Notes: generated by a model not told the origin, from the sequence alone. A stretch of 64,000 bases of DNA from Alcaligenes ammonioxydans (GCF_019343455.1 NZ_CP049362.1:682001-746000), one strand, 5' to 3'. Numbered from the stretch's first letter, positions 1 to 9,395 are shown. Program-made: numbers and translations.

Positions 1-222
1 CAGTTGAAAGGACAGGGATTGTTCCACCCACAAGGCATTGCGGATCAGTTCATTGGATTGCTCATCCGTGCGCTCCTTGTTGACCGCCCAGGCAAATACG
101 CCCATCAGCAGCACAATAATCAGGATGGCCAGAATCGGCACATAGCTGCTGAGCGGGTGAGGGGTCAGGGTACGCGAGGCAGCCTGGCGTATGAATCCGG
201 ACGGGCGAGCAAGACGCATCAT
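1..222 (-). CDS. Sensor histidine kinase, N-terminal part only (cut by window edge)
   Basis: An open frame on the minus strand starts at a double ATG (222 or 219) and runs off the left edge after about 74 codons. It has a short basic N-terminus followed by one clear membrane segment at about residues 27-48 (YVPILAILIIVLLMGVFAWA) and then a polar region that begins like a periplasmic sensor domain. This layout, and its position divergent from a TRAP dicarboxylate transporter, fit a DctB/DctS-type membrane sensor kinase that would control dctPQM. The kinase domains lie outside the window, so the assignment is inferred from topology and context only. Confidence 0.55.
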   Translation of the reverse strand, partial: MMRLARPSGFIRQAASRTLTPHPLSSYVPILAILIIVLLMGVFAWAVNKERTDEQSNELIRNALWVEQSLSFQL

Positions 223-337
223 GGCAAAAGGTTTCGGATTTCCACAATAGATAATTCGGGACCGCTTTTTTAAGCTACACGCTTTCACGCAAATCAATCA
301 ATAACACGTGTCGGCTCCCCACCGACCGGAGGCAACC

Positions 338-1321
338 ATGAAAAAGACCCTTGTGGCCAGCGTGCTGGCGTCCGTGTTTCTGTCCGCGCCCGCCATGGCC
401 AACCCCCTGATCATCAAGTTCAGCCACGTCGTATCGCCCGATACGCCCAAGGGCAAGGGGGCCGTGCGCTTTAAAGAACTGGCCGAAAAGTACACCGAGG
501 GCAAGGTGGTTGTCGAGGTTTACCCAAACTCGCAACTGTACAAAGACAAGGAAGAGCTCGAAGCCCTGCAATTGGGCGCGGTACACATGCTGGCACCGTC
601 GCTGGCCAAGTTTGGTCCTTTGGGTGTGCGCGAATTTGAGGTGTTTGACCTGCCATTCATCTTCAATGACCGCAACGATCTGCGCAAAGTCACCGAAGGG
701 CCCGTGGGCCGCATGCTGCTGGACAAACTGGAGCCCAAGGGCATCAAGGGCCTGGCTTACTGGGACAACGGGTTTAAGGTCATGAGCGCCAACAGCCCGC
801 TGAAAAGCGTGGATGACTTTCTGGGCCTGAAAATGCGCATCCAGTCCTCCAAGGTGCTGGAAGCCCAGTTCAAGGCACTGGATGCCGTCCCCCAGGTGAT
901 GGCGTTCTCCGAGGTCTACCAGGCCTTGCAAACGGGTGTTGTGGATGGCACCGAGAATCCGCCTTCGAACATGTACACCCAGAAAATGCACGAAGTGCAA
1001 AAGCATGCCACCGTGTCTAACCACGGCTACCTGGGTTACGCCGTGATCGTGAACAAGAAGTTCTGGGAAGGCCTGCCTGACGATATTCGTCAAGGCATGG
1101 AAAAAGCCATGAGCGAGGCCACGGTGTATGCCAACGACATTGCCGAGCAAGAGAACAACGACTCCATGAAAGCCATGGAAGAGTCCGGCAAGACTCAGTT
1201 CTACCAGCTCAGTGATGCGGAGCGCGAACAATGGGTCAAGCAACTGCGCCCTGTTCATAAGGAAATGGCTTCGCGTATCGGTCAGGACGTGATTGACGCT
1301 TTCTATAAAGCCACCGAATAA
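338..1321 (+). CDS. dctP: TRAP transporter periplasmic C4-dicarboxylate-binding protein DctP
   Basis: This is the extracytoplasmic solute-binding subunit of a TRAP transporter (327 aa). The N-terminus is a classic Sec signal peptide ending at AMA. The mature part carries the DctP signature RIQSSKVLEAQ, followed by the stretch around PQVMAFSEVYQAL and GVVDGTENPPSN, which are typical of C4-dicarboxylate binders. An in-frame ATG exists at 308, but the ATG at 338 has GGAGG a few bases upstream and starts directly at the signal peptide, so I chose it. dctQ and dctM follow on the same strand. Succinate, malate or fumarate is the expected ligand, by family. Confidence 0.93.
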   Translation: MKKTLVASVLASVFLSAPAMANPLIIKFSHVVSPDTPKGKGAVRFKELAEKYTEGKVVVEVYPNSQLYKDKEELEALQLGAVHMLAPSLAKFGPLGVREFEVFDLPFIFNDRNDLRKVTEGPVGRMLLDKLEPKGIKGLAYWDNGFKVMSANSPLKSVDDFLGLKMRIQSSKVLEAQFKALDAVPQVMAFSEVYQALQTGVVDGTENPPSNMYTQKMHEVQKHATVSNHGYLGYAVIVNKKFWEGLPDDIRQGMEKAMSEATVYANDIAEQENNDSMKAMEESGKTQFYQLSDAEREQWVKQLRPVHKEMASRIGQDVIDAFYKATE

Positions 1322-1439
1322 GAGCAGCGTCATCTGATTGTCTTATACAGGTCTGATTCAGACCTGTTCTTCCTTTCTTCCCGCTCTCTGTTTGCGCCAG
1401 CCCGGTTCCGGGCGGGCCAACTGTAGTCTGGAGCTACCC

Positions 1440-2075
1440 ATGTTTTTACGATTTCTGGACCGCTTTGAGGAAATGTTCATTTCATTTCTGATGGTGGCCG
1501 CCGTAGTGATTATTTTTGTAGCGGTCTGCCAGCGCTACTCGGTCAGTCTGTTGGCGGACCTGGTGGCCTGGTCGCGGGCTCAGGGCTATGAGTCCGTCAT
1601 GGCCATGGCTCGTTCTACCTATCGAAGCGTGGCCGGCATCAACCTGCTCTGGGCACAGGAGCTGTGCATTTACCTGTTCGTCTGGATGGCCAAGTTCGGC
1701 GCTGCTTATGGCGTGCGCATTGGCATCCACGTGGGGGTGGACGTGTTGGTGAACGCGGTGGGACCGCGCTGGCGTCATCTGCTGGTGGTGATTTCTCTGT
1801 TGTCGGGCGCTTTGTTCACCGCGATTGTGGCCTGGATCGGTGGCAGCTTTGTCTATGGCATTGCCCAGACGGCCCAGGTGTCGGCTGATCTGGAAGTGCC
1901 CGTGTGGATTGTGTATCTGGCTGTGCCGGCAGGCTCGTTGCTGATGTGCTTTCGCTTTCTGCAGGCCTTGATGAACTTTATTCAGACGGGGCATTTGCCC
2001 AATCACGAGCCGGTGGCGGATCTGGTGGCTGAAACAGAGCGCGGTCTGTCTGAATCTGAAGGAGCGCGCGCATGA
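1440..2075 (+). CDS. dctQ: TRAP transporter small permease DctQ
   Basis: This is the small four-helix membrane subunit of the TRAP transporter (211 aa). Membrane segments are visible near residues 13-30, 75-95, 112-135 and 155-180, with the family motif WAQELCIYLFVWMAKFGAA followed by a GVRIGIHVGVD loop. The frame is open back to 1338, but the ATG at 1440 follows a GGAG and gives the normal DctQ length. The stop codon overlaps the dctM start (ATGA), so the two permease subunits are translationally coupled. The cytoplasmic loop between the first two helices is rather long. Confidence 0.92.
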   Translation: MFLRFLDRFEEMFISFLMVAAVVIIFVAVCQRYSVSLLADLVAWSRAQGYESVMAMARSTYRSVAGINLLWAQELCIYLFVWMAKFGAAYGVRIGIHVGVDVLVNAVGPRWRHLLVVISLLSGALFTAIVAWIGGSFVYGIAQTAQVSADLEVPVWIVYLAVPAGSLLMCFRFLQALMNFIQTGHLPNHEPVADLVAETERGLSESEGARA

Positions 2076-3397
2076 CCGCCCTGATTATTTTTGCCATGCT
2101 GGCTGTCCTGCTGCTGACAGGCATGCCCGTATCGATTGCCCTGGGCCTGACGGTGATGGGCTTTCTGTTCACCATGACCGAAGTTCCGATGGACAGTATT
2201 GCGCTCAAGCTGTTCACCGGGATTGAAAAGTTCGAGATCATGGCGATCCCGTTCTTTATTCTGGCGGGCAGTTTCCTGACTCATGGCGGGGTCGCCCAGC
2301 GCATGATTCGTTTTGCCGCCTCCCTGGTGGGGCACATGCCCGGTGGCATGGGTCTGGCGGCCGTGCTGGCCTGCGCCTTGTTTGCATCCATCAGCGGTTC
2401 GTCGCCGGCGACGGTGGCGGCCATTGGTTCCATCATGATTCCGGCCATGGTCAAACAAGGCTATCCGGCGCAGTTTGGTACCGGGATTGTGGCAACGTCG
2501 GGCGGTCTGGGCATTTTGCTGCCACCGTCGATTGTGATGGTGATGTACGCCGTGGCCACCAGTGGCATGATGGTGGAAGGTCCGGACGGCGCCAAAGTGG
2601 GCACAGCTTCGATCGGTCAGCTGTTTATTGCCGGCGTGGTTCCAGGTTTGATCCTGGCATTCCTTCTGGGGGCAACGACCATGTTCCGTGCCTGGAAACT
2701 GGACTACCCCCGTATGCCGCGTGCCTCCTACAAAGAGCGCTGGCGTGCCTTCCTGGACTCCATCTGGGGCCTGATGCTGATCGTCATTGTGATGGGCGGT
2801 ATCTATTCCGGTGTCTTTACCCCCACCGAAGCGGCCGCCATCAGTGCCGTGTACGCCTTTGTGATTGCCGTCTGGGTCTATAAGGATGTGAAGCTGCGTG
2901 AGGTAAAACGCATTGTGCTGGAATCGGCAGCCATGAGCGCCATGCTGCTGTACATCATCACCAATGCGGTCATGTTTGCCTTCATCCTGACCTCCGAGCA
3001 GATTCCACAGGCGATTGCCGAATGGATTGTGTCGCAGGGCATGGGCCTGATCGCGTTCCTGCTGTTTGTGAACGTCTTGCTGCTGGTGATCGGCATGGTG
3101 ATGGAGCCCTCGGGTCTGATCTTGATCATGGCTCCCATCCTGTTTCCGGTTGCCATGAAGCTGGGCATGGACCCGGTTCACTTTGGCATCATGCTGGTGG
3201 TGAATATGGAGATCGGGCTGGCGACACCGCCGGTCGGTTTGAATCTGTATGTGGCCTCCAGCATATCGAAGCTGGGGCTGACCGAAGTGACCAAGTCCAC
3301 GGTGCCCTGGTTGCTGACCGGTTTGGCCTTCCTGCTGATGATTACCTTCATTCCGGAAATTACGCTTTGGCTGCCCCGCATGATGGGATGGCTGTAG
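2072..3397 (+). CDS. dctM: TRAP transporter large permease DctM
   Basis: This is the large membrane subunit (441 aa), the sodium-coupled transport channel of the TRAP system. It has 12 or so hydrophobic segments, the N-terminal GMPVSIALGL motif, the conserved ASISGSSPATVAAIGSIM region and the second-half counterpart around ATPPVGLNLYVASSIS. It starts inside the dctQ stop codon. A terminator hairpin lies about 95 bp downstream, which closes the dctPQM operon. Confidence 0.95.
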   Translation: MTALIIFAMLAVLLLTGMPVSIALGLTVMGFLFTMTEVPMDSIALKLFTGIEKFEIMAIPFFILAGSFLTHGGVAQRMIRFAASLVGHMPGGMGLAAVLACALFASISGSSPATVAAIGSIMIPAMVKQGYPAQFGTGIVATSGGLGILLPPSIVMVMYAVATSGMMVEGPDGAKVGTASIGQLFIAGVVPGLILAFLLGATTMFRAWKLDYPRMPRASYKERWRAFLDSIWGLMLIVIVMGGIYSGVFTPTEAAAISAVYAFVIAVWVYKDVKLREVKRIVLESAAMSAMLLYIITNAVMFAFILTSEQIPQAIAEWIVSQGMGLIAFLLFVNVLLLVIGMVMEPSGLILIMAPILFPVAMKLGMDPVHFGIMLVVNMEIGLATPPVGLNLYVASSISKLGLTEVTKSTVPWLLTGLAFLLMITFIPEITLWLPRMMGWL

Positions 3398-3774
3398 GAG
3401 TCCTGATTGCTATCCGCGGTCAGGGCGGGGTGAGCCCATAATGGGGCAGCACGGCGTTATGTCGTCTGTGTAAAACGTGAATCACCCTGAAGGCCGGGCG
3501 ACAAGCCCGGCCTTTTTTGTGGGCGGGCAGATTGTTTTTGTGCAGCGGCTGCTTTGGTGTGTGTTGAAACAGCCTGATGTCAGAATCGATCGTCGGCTGC
3601 TGCTGGCGTCTTGCGCTTATTGCATGACTGGGCTCTGTTGAATGGGTTTCCCCCGGCATGTAGGCAAGTGAAACGTACTGATAAGTATTATTTGCCTATT
3701 GGCGCGGCCAGTCTATTAGTATCATAGGTTGTTCGGGCCGCCATGCTGGCGGTATTTATTCATACGGAGACCTT
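3398..3774. other. Intergenic region between dctM and the peroxiredoxin gene
   Basis: This 377-bp stretch holds the dctM terminator near its start and the promoter region of the peroxiredoxin gene at its end. The last 110 bases are AT-richer. A possible promoter there is TTGCCT, 16 bases, TATTAG, but it is weak. I see no gene in it. Confidence 0.6.
3492..3518 (+). terminator. Rho-independent terminator of dctPQM
   Basis: A perfect 8-bp stem (GGCCGGGC pairing with GCCCGGCC, loop GACAA or similar) is followed directly by six T residues. Confidence 0.9.
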
Positions 3775-4284
3775 ATGTCCATTTCAGTCGGTGAGCGCGT
3801 TCCAGACGCGACCCTTAGCGAGTACATTGAAACCGCCACGGAAAGCTGCCCTATGGGCCCCAATAACTTTCAGGTGGCTGATCTGGTTAAAGGCAAGAAA
3901 ATTGCCGTGTTTGCCGTTCCAGGCGCGTTCACTCCCACCTGCTCCGAGCAGCACCTGCCTGGCTTTATCGCCAAGGCAGAGGCGTTCAAGGCGGCTGGCG
4001 TTGATGAGATCTGGTGCGTGGCGGTAAACGATCCTTTCGTGATGGGCGCCTGGGGCAAGTCCCTGAACGTCAATGGCAAAGTTCGTTTGCTGGCCGATGG
4101 CAGCGCGGTCTGGACCAAGAAACTGGGTCTGGAATTTGACCTGACCGCCAAAGGTCTGGGCGTTCGTTCCAAGCGTTTTTCTGCTTTGCTGGACGACGGC
4201 GTTGTCACGCAGCTGAACATTGACAACGACGGTGGCCTGCACACAACGGATGCAGACACCCTGCTCAAACAGGTACAGTCTTAA
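3775..4284 (+). CDS. Prx5-type peroxiredoxin (thioredoxin/glutaredoxin-dependent peroxidase)
   Basis: This 169-aa cytosolic protein reduces hydrogen peroxide and organic peroxides. The peroxidatic cysteine is C56 in PGAFTPTCSEQHLPG, the signature of the Prx5 subfamily, and the conserved Thr two residues upstream and the later Arg are present. There is no fused glutaredoxin domain, and the only other obvious cysteines are C25 and C82, so the resolving thiol is probably external (glutathione or glutaredoxin). The start has GGAG upstream. It is a single-gene unit bracketed by terminators. Confidence 0.92.
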   Translation: MSISVGERVPDATLSEYIETATESCPMGPNNFQVADLVKGKKIAVFAVPGAFTPTCSEQHLPGFIAKAEAFKAAGVDEIWCVAVNDPFVMGAWGKSLNVNGKVRLLADGSAVWTKKLGLEFDLTAKGLGVRSKRFSALLDDGVVTQLNIDNDGGLHTTDADTLLKQVQS

Positions 4285-4332
4285 GTATCTGATCCCGCGC
4301 CAGTCCGGCGTGGCGTGGGAGAGAAGGCTTAC

Positions 4333-4365
4333 AAAGCGCTGGCTGCAAGCTGGCGCTTTTTTTTT
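4333..4365 (+). terminator. Rho-independent terminator of the peroxiredoxin gene
   Basis: AAAGCGC pairs with GCGCTTT across a short loop and is followed by a run of nine T residues. Confidence 0.88.
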
Positions 4366-4450
4366 ACCGTGCTTCTGTCGCGATATCGGTGCCGACACCT
4401 GAACGATCGCGATGGCCTGGGCGGTTCTGCAGTTTTTTTAGGATGTGTGG

Positions 4451-5950
4451 ATGCTGACATCGGTGGGTGCGTTCTCGTCCCTGTATTTTGCGACCCTGAT
4501 GCTCTTGCTCAGCTCGGGCCTGTTCAATACCTTCATGGGGGTGCGCCTGACGGCCATCTCGGTGTCAGAGGTGTGGATCGGCGGCCTGATTGCCGTGTAT
4601 TACCTGGGTCTGGTTTTTGGCGCCCGTATGGGACATCGCCTCATCATGGGGGTAGGCCATATTCGGGCCTATGCGGCCAGCGCGGCTATTGTCACCATTT
4701 GTGTGCTGCTTCAGATTCTGATCGACTCCATGTACGTCTGGTTGTTGCTGCGCTTTTTGGCGGGCGCGGCCATGGTGGTGCAGTTTATGGGGATTGAAAG
4801 CTGGCTGAATGAGCAAAGTGACAACAGCCAGCGCGGTACGATTTTTGCCATCTACATGGTGTTTTCCAGCCTGGGTACGGTGTTGGGACAGTTGTCCCTG
4901 ACGCTGTTTCCCCATTTGAATTACGAGCCCTTGGTATTTGTGGCCATTTGTTCGGCCTTCAGTCTGGTGCCCGTGGCCATTACCCGCCGCAGTCACCCGC
5001 CTTTGCAGGTACCAGCGCCGATCAATGCACGCTATTACGTTGATCGAGTGCCCCTGTCCATGATGGTGTTGCTGGTTGCCGGTATGCTGACGGGTGCTTT
5101 TTATGGTCTGGCACCGGTGTACGCTGTGCGCGTGCATTTAAGTAGTGAGCAGGCTGCCTTGTTTGTGGCGGTGTCGGTGGCCGCGGGCGTTCTGGCGCAA
5201 TGGCCGGTAGGTTGGCTGGCGGATCGCATGAGCCGCGTCAAGCTGATTCGCATCAATGCCATTTGTTTGCTGGCCCTGGCCATTCCATTATGGGGCTGGT
5301 TCGAGGTGCCGTTTTGGTTTTTGCTGATCTTCTCGGCCATGTTCGGGGTGCTGCAATTCACCCTGTATCCCTTGGGGGCGGCGTTTGCCAATGACAACGT
5401 CGATCCGGAGCGGCGCGTAGGTCTTAGTGCCATTCTTTATATGGTGTATGGGCTGGGGGCCTGTGTGGGGCCGCTGCTGGCCGGTGGCCTGATGACCTAT
5501 ATCGGCAGCAATCTGTATTACATCTTTGTGGCGGTCTGTGGCTTGTCGCTGGTCTTGCTGGTTCGTCCGCAAAAGGTACTGGGTGATCACTTGAGCCAGG
5601 ATGCTCCCACCACTTTTGTGCCCATGCCCGACAGTTTGCAAAGCTCGGCAGCCGCCGTGGCGCTGGACCCACGCGTGGATATCAGCTCTGACGTGTCGCA
5701 CGACCCGGTGTTCGAGGATCTGCCGCCCGTTCAAGAGCGGGTGCCCGCAACGATGGAAAGCACGGCCATGGAGCGCAAGGAGGGGGATGAATCTGCAGGG
5801 GCGACACATACAGAGAAAGACAAGGGGGTTGATCCCGTCGTGGGCAGCGCCGCAGACTTGGATGGCTCTGGGAAGCAGATCGATACGGGAAGCCCGGGAC
5901 ACGCCGAAGACGCAGAGAGCAAGCGTACATCGTCAGATCCGGGTTCCTGA
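4451..5950 (+). CDS. MFS transporter, YcaD-like, with a long acidic tail
   Basis: This 499-aa protein has twelve membrane segments over about the first 375 residues. Family-like features are GLVFGARMGHRLI after helix 2, the WLNEQSDNSQRG loop typical of the YcaD group, and WPVGWLADRMSR in the second half. The start could be GTG at 4445, but ATG at 4451 sits at a better distance from AGGA. The last 120 or so residues are not membrane-like. They are rich in Asp, Glu, Ser, Thr and Pro, look disordered, and are not expected in a plain MFS permease. The substrate is unknown. A shared terminator separates it from the convergent gene downstream. Confidence 0.85.
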   Translation: MLTSVGAFSSLYFATLMLLLSSGLFNTFMGVRLTAISVSEVWIGGLIAVYYLGLVFGARMGHRLIMGVGHIRAYAASAAIVTICVLLQILIDSMYVWLLLRFLAGAAMVVQFMGIESWLNEQSDNSQRGTIFAIYMVFSSLGTVLGQLSLTLFPHLNYEPLVFVAICSAFSLVPVAITRRSHPPLQVPAPINARYYVDRVPLSMMVLLVAGMLTGAFYGLAPVYAVRVHLSSEQAALFVAVSVAAGVLAQWPVGWLADRMSRVKLIRINAICLLALAIPLWGWFEVPFWFLLIFSAMFGVLQFTLYPLGAAFANDNVDPERRVGLSAILYMVYGLGACVGPLLAGGLMTYIGSNLYYIFVAVCGLSLVLLVRPQKVLGDHLSQDAPTTFVPMPDSLQSSAAAVALDPRVDISSDVSHDPVFEDLPPVQERVPATMESTAMERKEGDESAGATHTEKDKGVDPVVGSAADLDGSGKQIDTGSPGHAEDAESKRTSSDPGS

Positions 5951-6005
5951 GCCCTCGCCAGAATCGGACATGGTGTTGTAGCCTTTTCAAGCATGATTCA
6001 TTCAT

Positions 6006-6035
6006 GAAAAAACCCAGGCCACGCCTGGGTTTTTG
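6006..6035. terminator. Bidirectional terminator between convergent genes
   Basis: ACCCAGGC pairs with GCCTGGGT over a 3-base loop. It has an A run on the left and a T run on the right, so it can serve both the MFS gene and the convergent BMP-family gene. Confidence 0.9.
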
Positions 6036-6051
6036 TAGGCCTGCCTGAATC

Positions 6052-7068
6052 TTAAATCTGGAATTCAGGCCCGTTAAATTCGGCCTCAACCTCAATCTTG
6101 CCGCTTAGAATGTCCTGCTGCAGCGCTGAAATACGCTGGCGCACGACATCCGGGGTATCGGGAGCCATGATCAGCCGTACCGCATCAGGCTGTTGCAAGC
6201 CCACCTTAAAGATCTTGCCTGACTCGAACTTGTTTTCGCTCAGGTCCTTGCATGCTTGAAAAACGCCAATGCCTACATCCGCCCAGGCCGAACCTATAAA
6301 CACATCGGGTTCGCGAGCCACCCAGTCAATCACATTGCCGATTTGCTTGATGCCCAGTTCACGGCAGGCCTGCGTTGTGCCGCTACGTCCTTTGTTCAGC
6401 ATGGTGTAGATGATGTCTGCTCCGGCTTTGGCCTGAGCCTGGGTGACGCGGGCGGCCAGCTCAATATCATCCTGATTGCCGGAGAAATTTGTCAGCAGCT
6501 TCACCTCCGGATTGGCGTGCTTGACGCCAGCCGCATAGGACGCACGGGCGCGTAAGCCCGGTGGCACCCGTATCCCGGACTGGTGTGCCACCACGCCGGT
6601 TTTCGTCATCAGGGCTGCATAGGCACCGGCCAGCCAGGCGGACTCTTCCTGACGAACGTCGTAACTGCTCAGATTGCTGGCGGTAACCGCTCCTTGGGTG
6701 ATCACCAGGCGGATATCAGGGAACTCCTTGGCGACAGCCAGTGCGGCGTCGGTATTCTGACCTCCGTGAGCGATCAGCAAGTCAGGTTTGTAGTGAGTGG
6801 CCAGTTCACGCAAGGCGGCTATCTGCGCCTGGGTTTCATTGGCAACCTGGTCTTTGTAATGGCCGCTAAGAGCGAGCTGATCCATGGCTTTTTTAAAGCC
6901 TTGGTAGCCCGCCTGCATGAAGCCGTTGTCATCGATGTGGCCGCAGAACAGGGCAGCGACCACCGGTTTGCTGGCAGCCAGAACGCGGCGGCTGAGCCAA
7001 GGCGTGGCCAATGTGCCCGCTGCAGCGCAGGTGGCCAGTAGTAATTGGCGGCGTGTTAATCCGGTCAT
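6052..7068 (-). CDS. BMP family substrate-binding protein (orphan)
   Basis: This is a 338-aa periplasmic binding protein of the BMP/PnrA-like family. Proteins of this family usually deliver nucleosides or similar ligands to an ABC transporter. The N-terminus has a twin-arginine-like signal (TRRQLLLAT, then a hydrophobic stretch), so Tat export is possible. Family features include ALFCGHIDDNGFMQAGYQG, the HGGQNTDAAL region and VFIGSAWADVGIG. No ABC permease or ATPase gene is next to it. It faces the MFS gene and stands alone, so it may serve a transporter elsewhere or act as a receptor. Confidence 0.85.
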   Translation of the reverse strand: MTGLTRRQLLLATCAAAGTLATPWLSRRVLAASKPVVAALFCGHIDDNGFMQAGYQGFKKAMDQLALSGHYKDQVANETQAQIAALRELATHYKPDLLIAHGGQNTDAALAVAKEFPDIRLVITQGAVTASNLSSYDVRQEESAWLAGAYAALMTKTGVVAHQSGIRVPPGLRARASYAAGVKHANPEVKLLTNFSGNQDDIELAARVTQAQAKAGADIIYTMLNKGRSGTTQACRELGIKQIGNVIDWVAREPDVFIGSAWADVGIGVFQACKDLSENKFESGKIFKVGLQQPDAVRLIMAPDTPDVVRQRISALQQDILSGKIEVEAEFNGPEFQI

Positions 7069-7237
7069 GATGATGTCTCCTGGGTAGTCTCCGACGTGAG
7101 CGTCGGTAGAATTTGTTTTTTCTAATCTACAGGAGATGAAAAGCAGTCGTGCCCCGTCGCTTTAAATGTCAATCATATGGCTTTTCTTATAGTGCGGTTT
7201 GCCGGGCCCCGATGGGCTTGGCCCGGCAGGGGGCTGT

Positions 7238-8089
7238 TTAACGGGGAATCAGCGCGACGATGGCTCCTATGGCCAAGACAACACCCACGATATTGAGCGC
7301 ACTAAGCTTTTCTTTGAAGAAACCGGCTCCAATGAGGGCTCCCAGCGCAATCACGCCGATGTTCATGGCAGAAAACACCAGAGTCGGGTTTTCGGGAAAG
7401 AGCTGATGGGCCCGAATATAAAAGAAAATATTCCCAAAATTCAGTGAACCCAGTACCAGTCCGGCCAGCAGGCTACCTTTGTGCCATTGGCAGCGCTTGA
7501 TCAACAGCCAGCACAACATCAGCACACCCGCCAGGGAAAAGGACACAACCAGGCTGCTGGAGAAGGCAGCGCCCGCTTTGGAGAGCTGCTTGAACAGAAT
7601 GTCGATCACGCCATACCCTAACCATACCGCCAGCAGCATCAGGGCAGGGTGCCCGGATCCCGGCTCCTGACTGCTGGATGAGCGGGGGCGTATCAGCAAA
7701 CACAGCAGGGCAGTCAGGGCCAGGGCAATACCCAGCAGTTTCTGGCCGCCCATGTGTTCGCCAAACAGAAGAAAAGCAGCCAACAAGGGTAGAAACAGCG
7801 ACAGTCGCTGGGCGGCGTCACTGAGTACGATGCCAGCCTGTCGGACGGCGGCCGCCATGAACAGAAAGACACTGGGCAGCAGGACGCCCAGCGCAATCAG
7901 AATCCACCACGGGGTAGCAGGATTGAGCAGGCTGCTCGGATGGGGTTGCAACAGTACCAGGCTTAAGGTGACTGCTACGCCGTAGTTGACCATGATGGCC
8001 TGAGCCACATCGATCTGCCGCTGGCGAGCGATCTTCAGCAAAATGGAAACGGCAACACTACACAGAATACTGGCGAACAGGGTCAGCAT
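7238..8089 (-). CDS. EamA/DMT-family transporter coupled to bioB
   Basis: This 283-aa inner-membrane protein has ten hydrophobic segments in two related halves, as in drug/metabolite transporters of the EamA family. The frame is open further upstream, but that part would lie inside bioB. The ATG at 8089 is one base after the bioB stop, has a GAGG-like site in the bioB tail, and opens with a membrane segment, so I chose it. The tight coupling to bioB suggests a role linked to biotin or its precursors, but that is inference, since EamA substrates cannot be read from sequence. Confidence 0.85.
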   Translation of the reverse strand: MLTLFASILCSVAVSILLKIARQRQIDVAQAIMVNYGVAVTLSLVLLQPHPSSLLNPATPWWILIALGVLLPSVFLFMAAAVRQAGIVLSDAAQRLSLFLPLLAAFLLFGEHMGGQKLLGIALALTALLCLLIRPRSSSSQEPGSGHPALMLLAVWLGYGVIDILFKQLSKAGAAFSSSLVVSFSLAGVLMLCWLLIKRCQWHKGSLLAGLVLGSLNFGNIFFYIRAHQLFPENPTLVFSAMNIGVIALGALIGAGFFKEKLSALNIVGVVLAIGAIVALIPR

Positions 8090-8090
8090 G

Positions 8091-9107
8091 TCAGAGAGCC
8101 TCGAGCATGGCGCGTGGTCGGGTCTGTTCCAGGGACAGAGGTGGTTCGGACAAGGTGGTTTTGGCAGCTTCCAGTTGCAGTCGGGCAAACAGGTCCTGAT
8201 CGGCCACAAACTGCGGATTGCCAGTCGTCAACAATTGCTCGCCGTAGAAAATCGAGTTGGCTCCGGCCATAAAGCACAGTGCCTGGGTGCTGTCGTCCAT
8301 GGTTTCGCGGCCGGCAGACAGGCGTACGGCGCTGGTGGGCATCAGGATGCGGGCAATGGCGATGGTGCGCACAAACTCGAAAGGGTCCAGGTCCTCGACC
8401 TGATCCAGAGGCGTTCCGGGCACTTTAACCAGTTGATTGATCGGCACGGACTCGGGGTAGGGGCGCATATTGGCCAGTTGAGCAAGCAGACCGGCACGCT
8501 CGCGCCGGCTCTCGCCCATGCCAATGATTCCGCCGCAACAACTGTTCAATCCGGCTGCGCGGACACGTTCCAAGGTGTCCAGCCGGTCTTGGTAGGTGCG
8601 TGTGCTGATGATCTGTCCGTAGAATTCCGGCGAGGTGTCCAGATTGTGGTTGTAGTAGTCCAGTCCGGCCTCTTTAAGGCGTTCGGCCTGGCCTTCTTTG
8701 AGCATGCCCAGGGTGACACAGGTTTCCAGTCCCATTGCTTTGACAGCGCTGACCATATCAATGACTTGATCCAGCTGTTTTTCGGTGGGGGAGCGCCAGG
8801 CAGCGCCCATGCAAAAGCGTTGCGCTCCTTGTGCCTGGGCCGCACGCGCGGCTTCCAGCACCTTCTCCAGAGGCATCAGGGGTTCGGGTTCCAGCTCGGT
8901 CTGGTACTTGGACGACTGTGGACAATAGGAACAGTCCTCGGGACAGGCGCCTGTCTTGATGGACAGAAGGCTGGAGAGCTGGATCTGATTGGCAGGGTGG
9001 TGTTGTCTATGGACAGTCTGTGCCTGGAATACAAGGTCCATAAAAGGCAACTCGTACAGCTCCATGATGCGACGGATCGTCCAGAGGGCGGGGGTATTTA
9101 CAGACAT
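8091..9107 (-). CDS. bioB: Biotin synthase
   Basis: This 338-aa radical-SAM enzyme inserts sulfur into dethiobiotin, the last step of biotin synthesis. The [4Fe-4S] cysteines are C55, C59 and C62 in [12 protein letters not shown]. The family motifs YNHNLDT and [10 protein letters not shown] (which supplies ligands of the second cluster) are intact. The start is preceded by AAGG. The other bio genes are not in this window. The stop codon is followed after one base by the start of an EamA transporter gene. Confidence 0.97.
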   Translation of the reverse strand: MSVNTPALWTIRRIMELYELPFMDLVFQAQTVHRQHHPANQIQLSSLLSIKTGACPEDCSYCPQSSKYQTELEPEPLMPLEKVLEAARAAQAQGAQRFCMGAAWRSPTEKQLDQVIDMVSAVKAMGLETCVTLGMLKEGQAERLKEAGLDYYNHNLDTSPEFYGQIISTRTYQDRLDTLERVRAAGLNSCCGGIIGMGESRRERAGLLAQLANMRPYPESVPINQLVKVPGTPLDQVEDLDPFEFVRTIAIARILMPTSAVRLSAGRETMDDSTQALCFMAGANSIFYGEQLLTTGNPQFVADQDLFARLQLEAAKTTLSEPPLSLEQTRPRAMLEAL

Positions 9108-9228
9108 GGCAGGCTACCTTATTCAGTGACGCGGCTATGCTAGGTTCTGCCTCACTGAAAGACGACTTTGCCGCCCTGTCGATAGCACGCCATTGTCGGG
9201 CTGACTGGCTTGTTTTCATGTTAATTGA

Positions 9229-9261
9229 ATGAAAATTCGCTTAATTTCTTCTAATTTTCAT
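9229..9261. repeat. Inverted repeat in the bioB upstream region
   Basis: ATGAAAATT (9229-9237) and AATTTTCAT (9253-9261) form a perfect 9-bp inverted repeat with a 15-bp spacer in an AT-rich stretch between divergent bioB and the thioesterase gene. It could be an operator or just an AT-rich hairpin. It matches neither the BirA nor the BioR operator consensus that I know. Confidence 0.45.
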
Positions 9262-9395
9262 CATTTATGTTGATGCAAATTGTTTCCATCCAAATATTTG
9301 CAAAATGTTTCAATGGCTGATTGACAGGCTGATTGCCCAGGGTTCGAGGTTTTTATCCGCGCTAAACTAAGGGGCAAATTTGTCAAAGGATCAAC

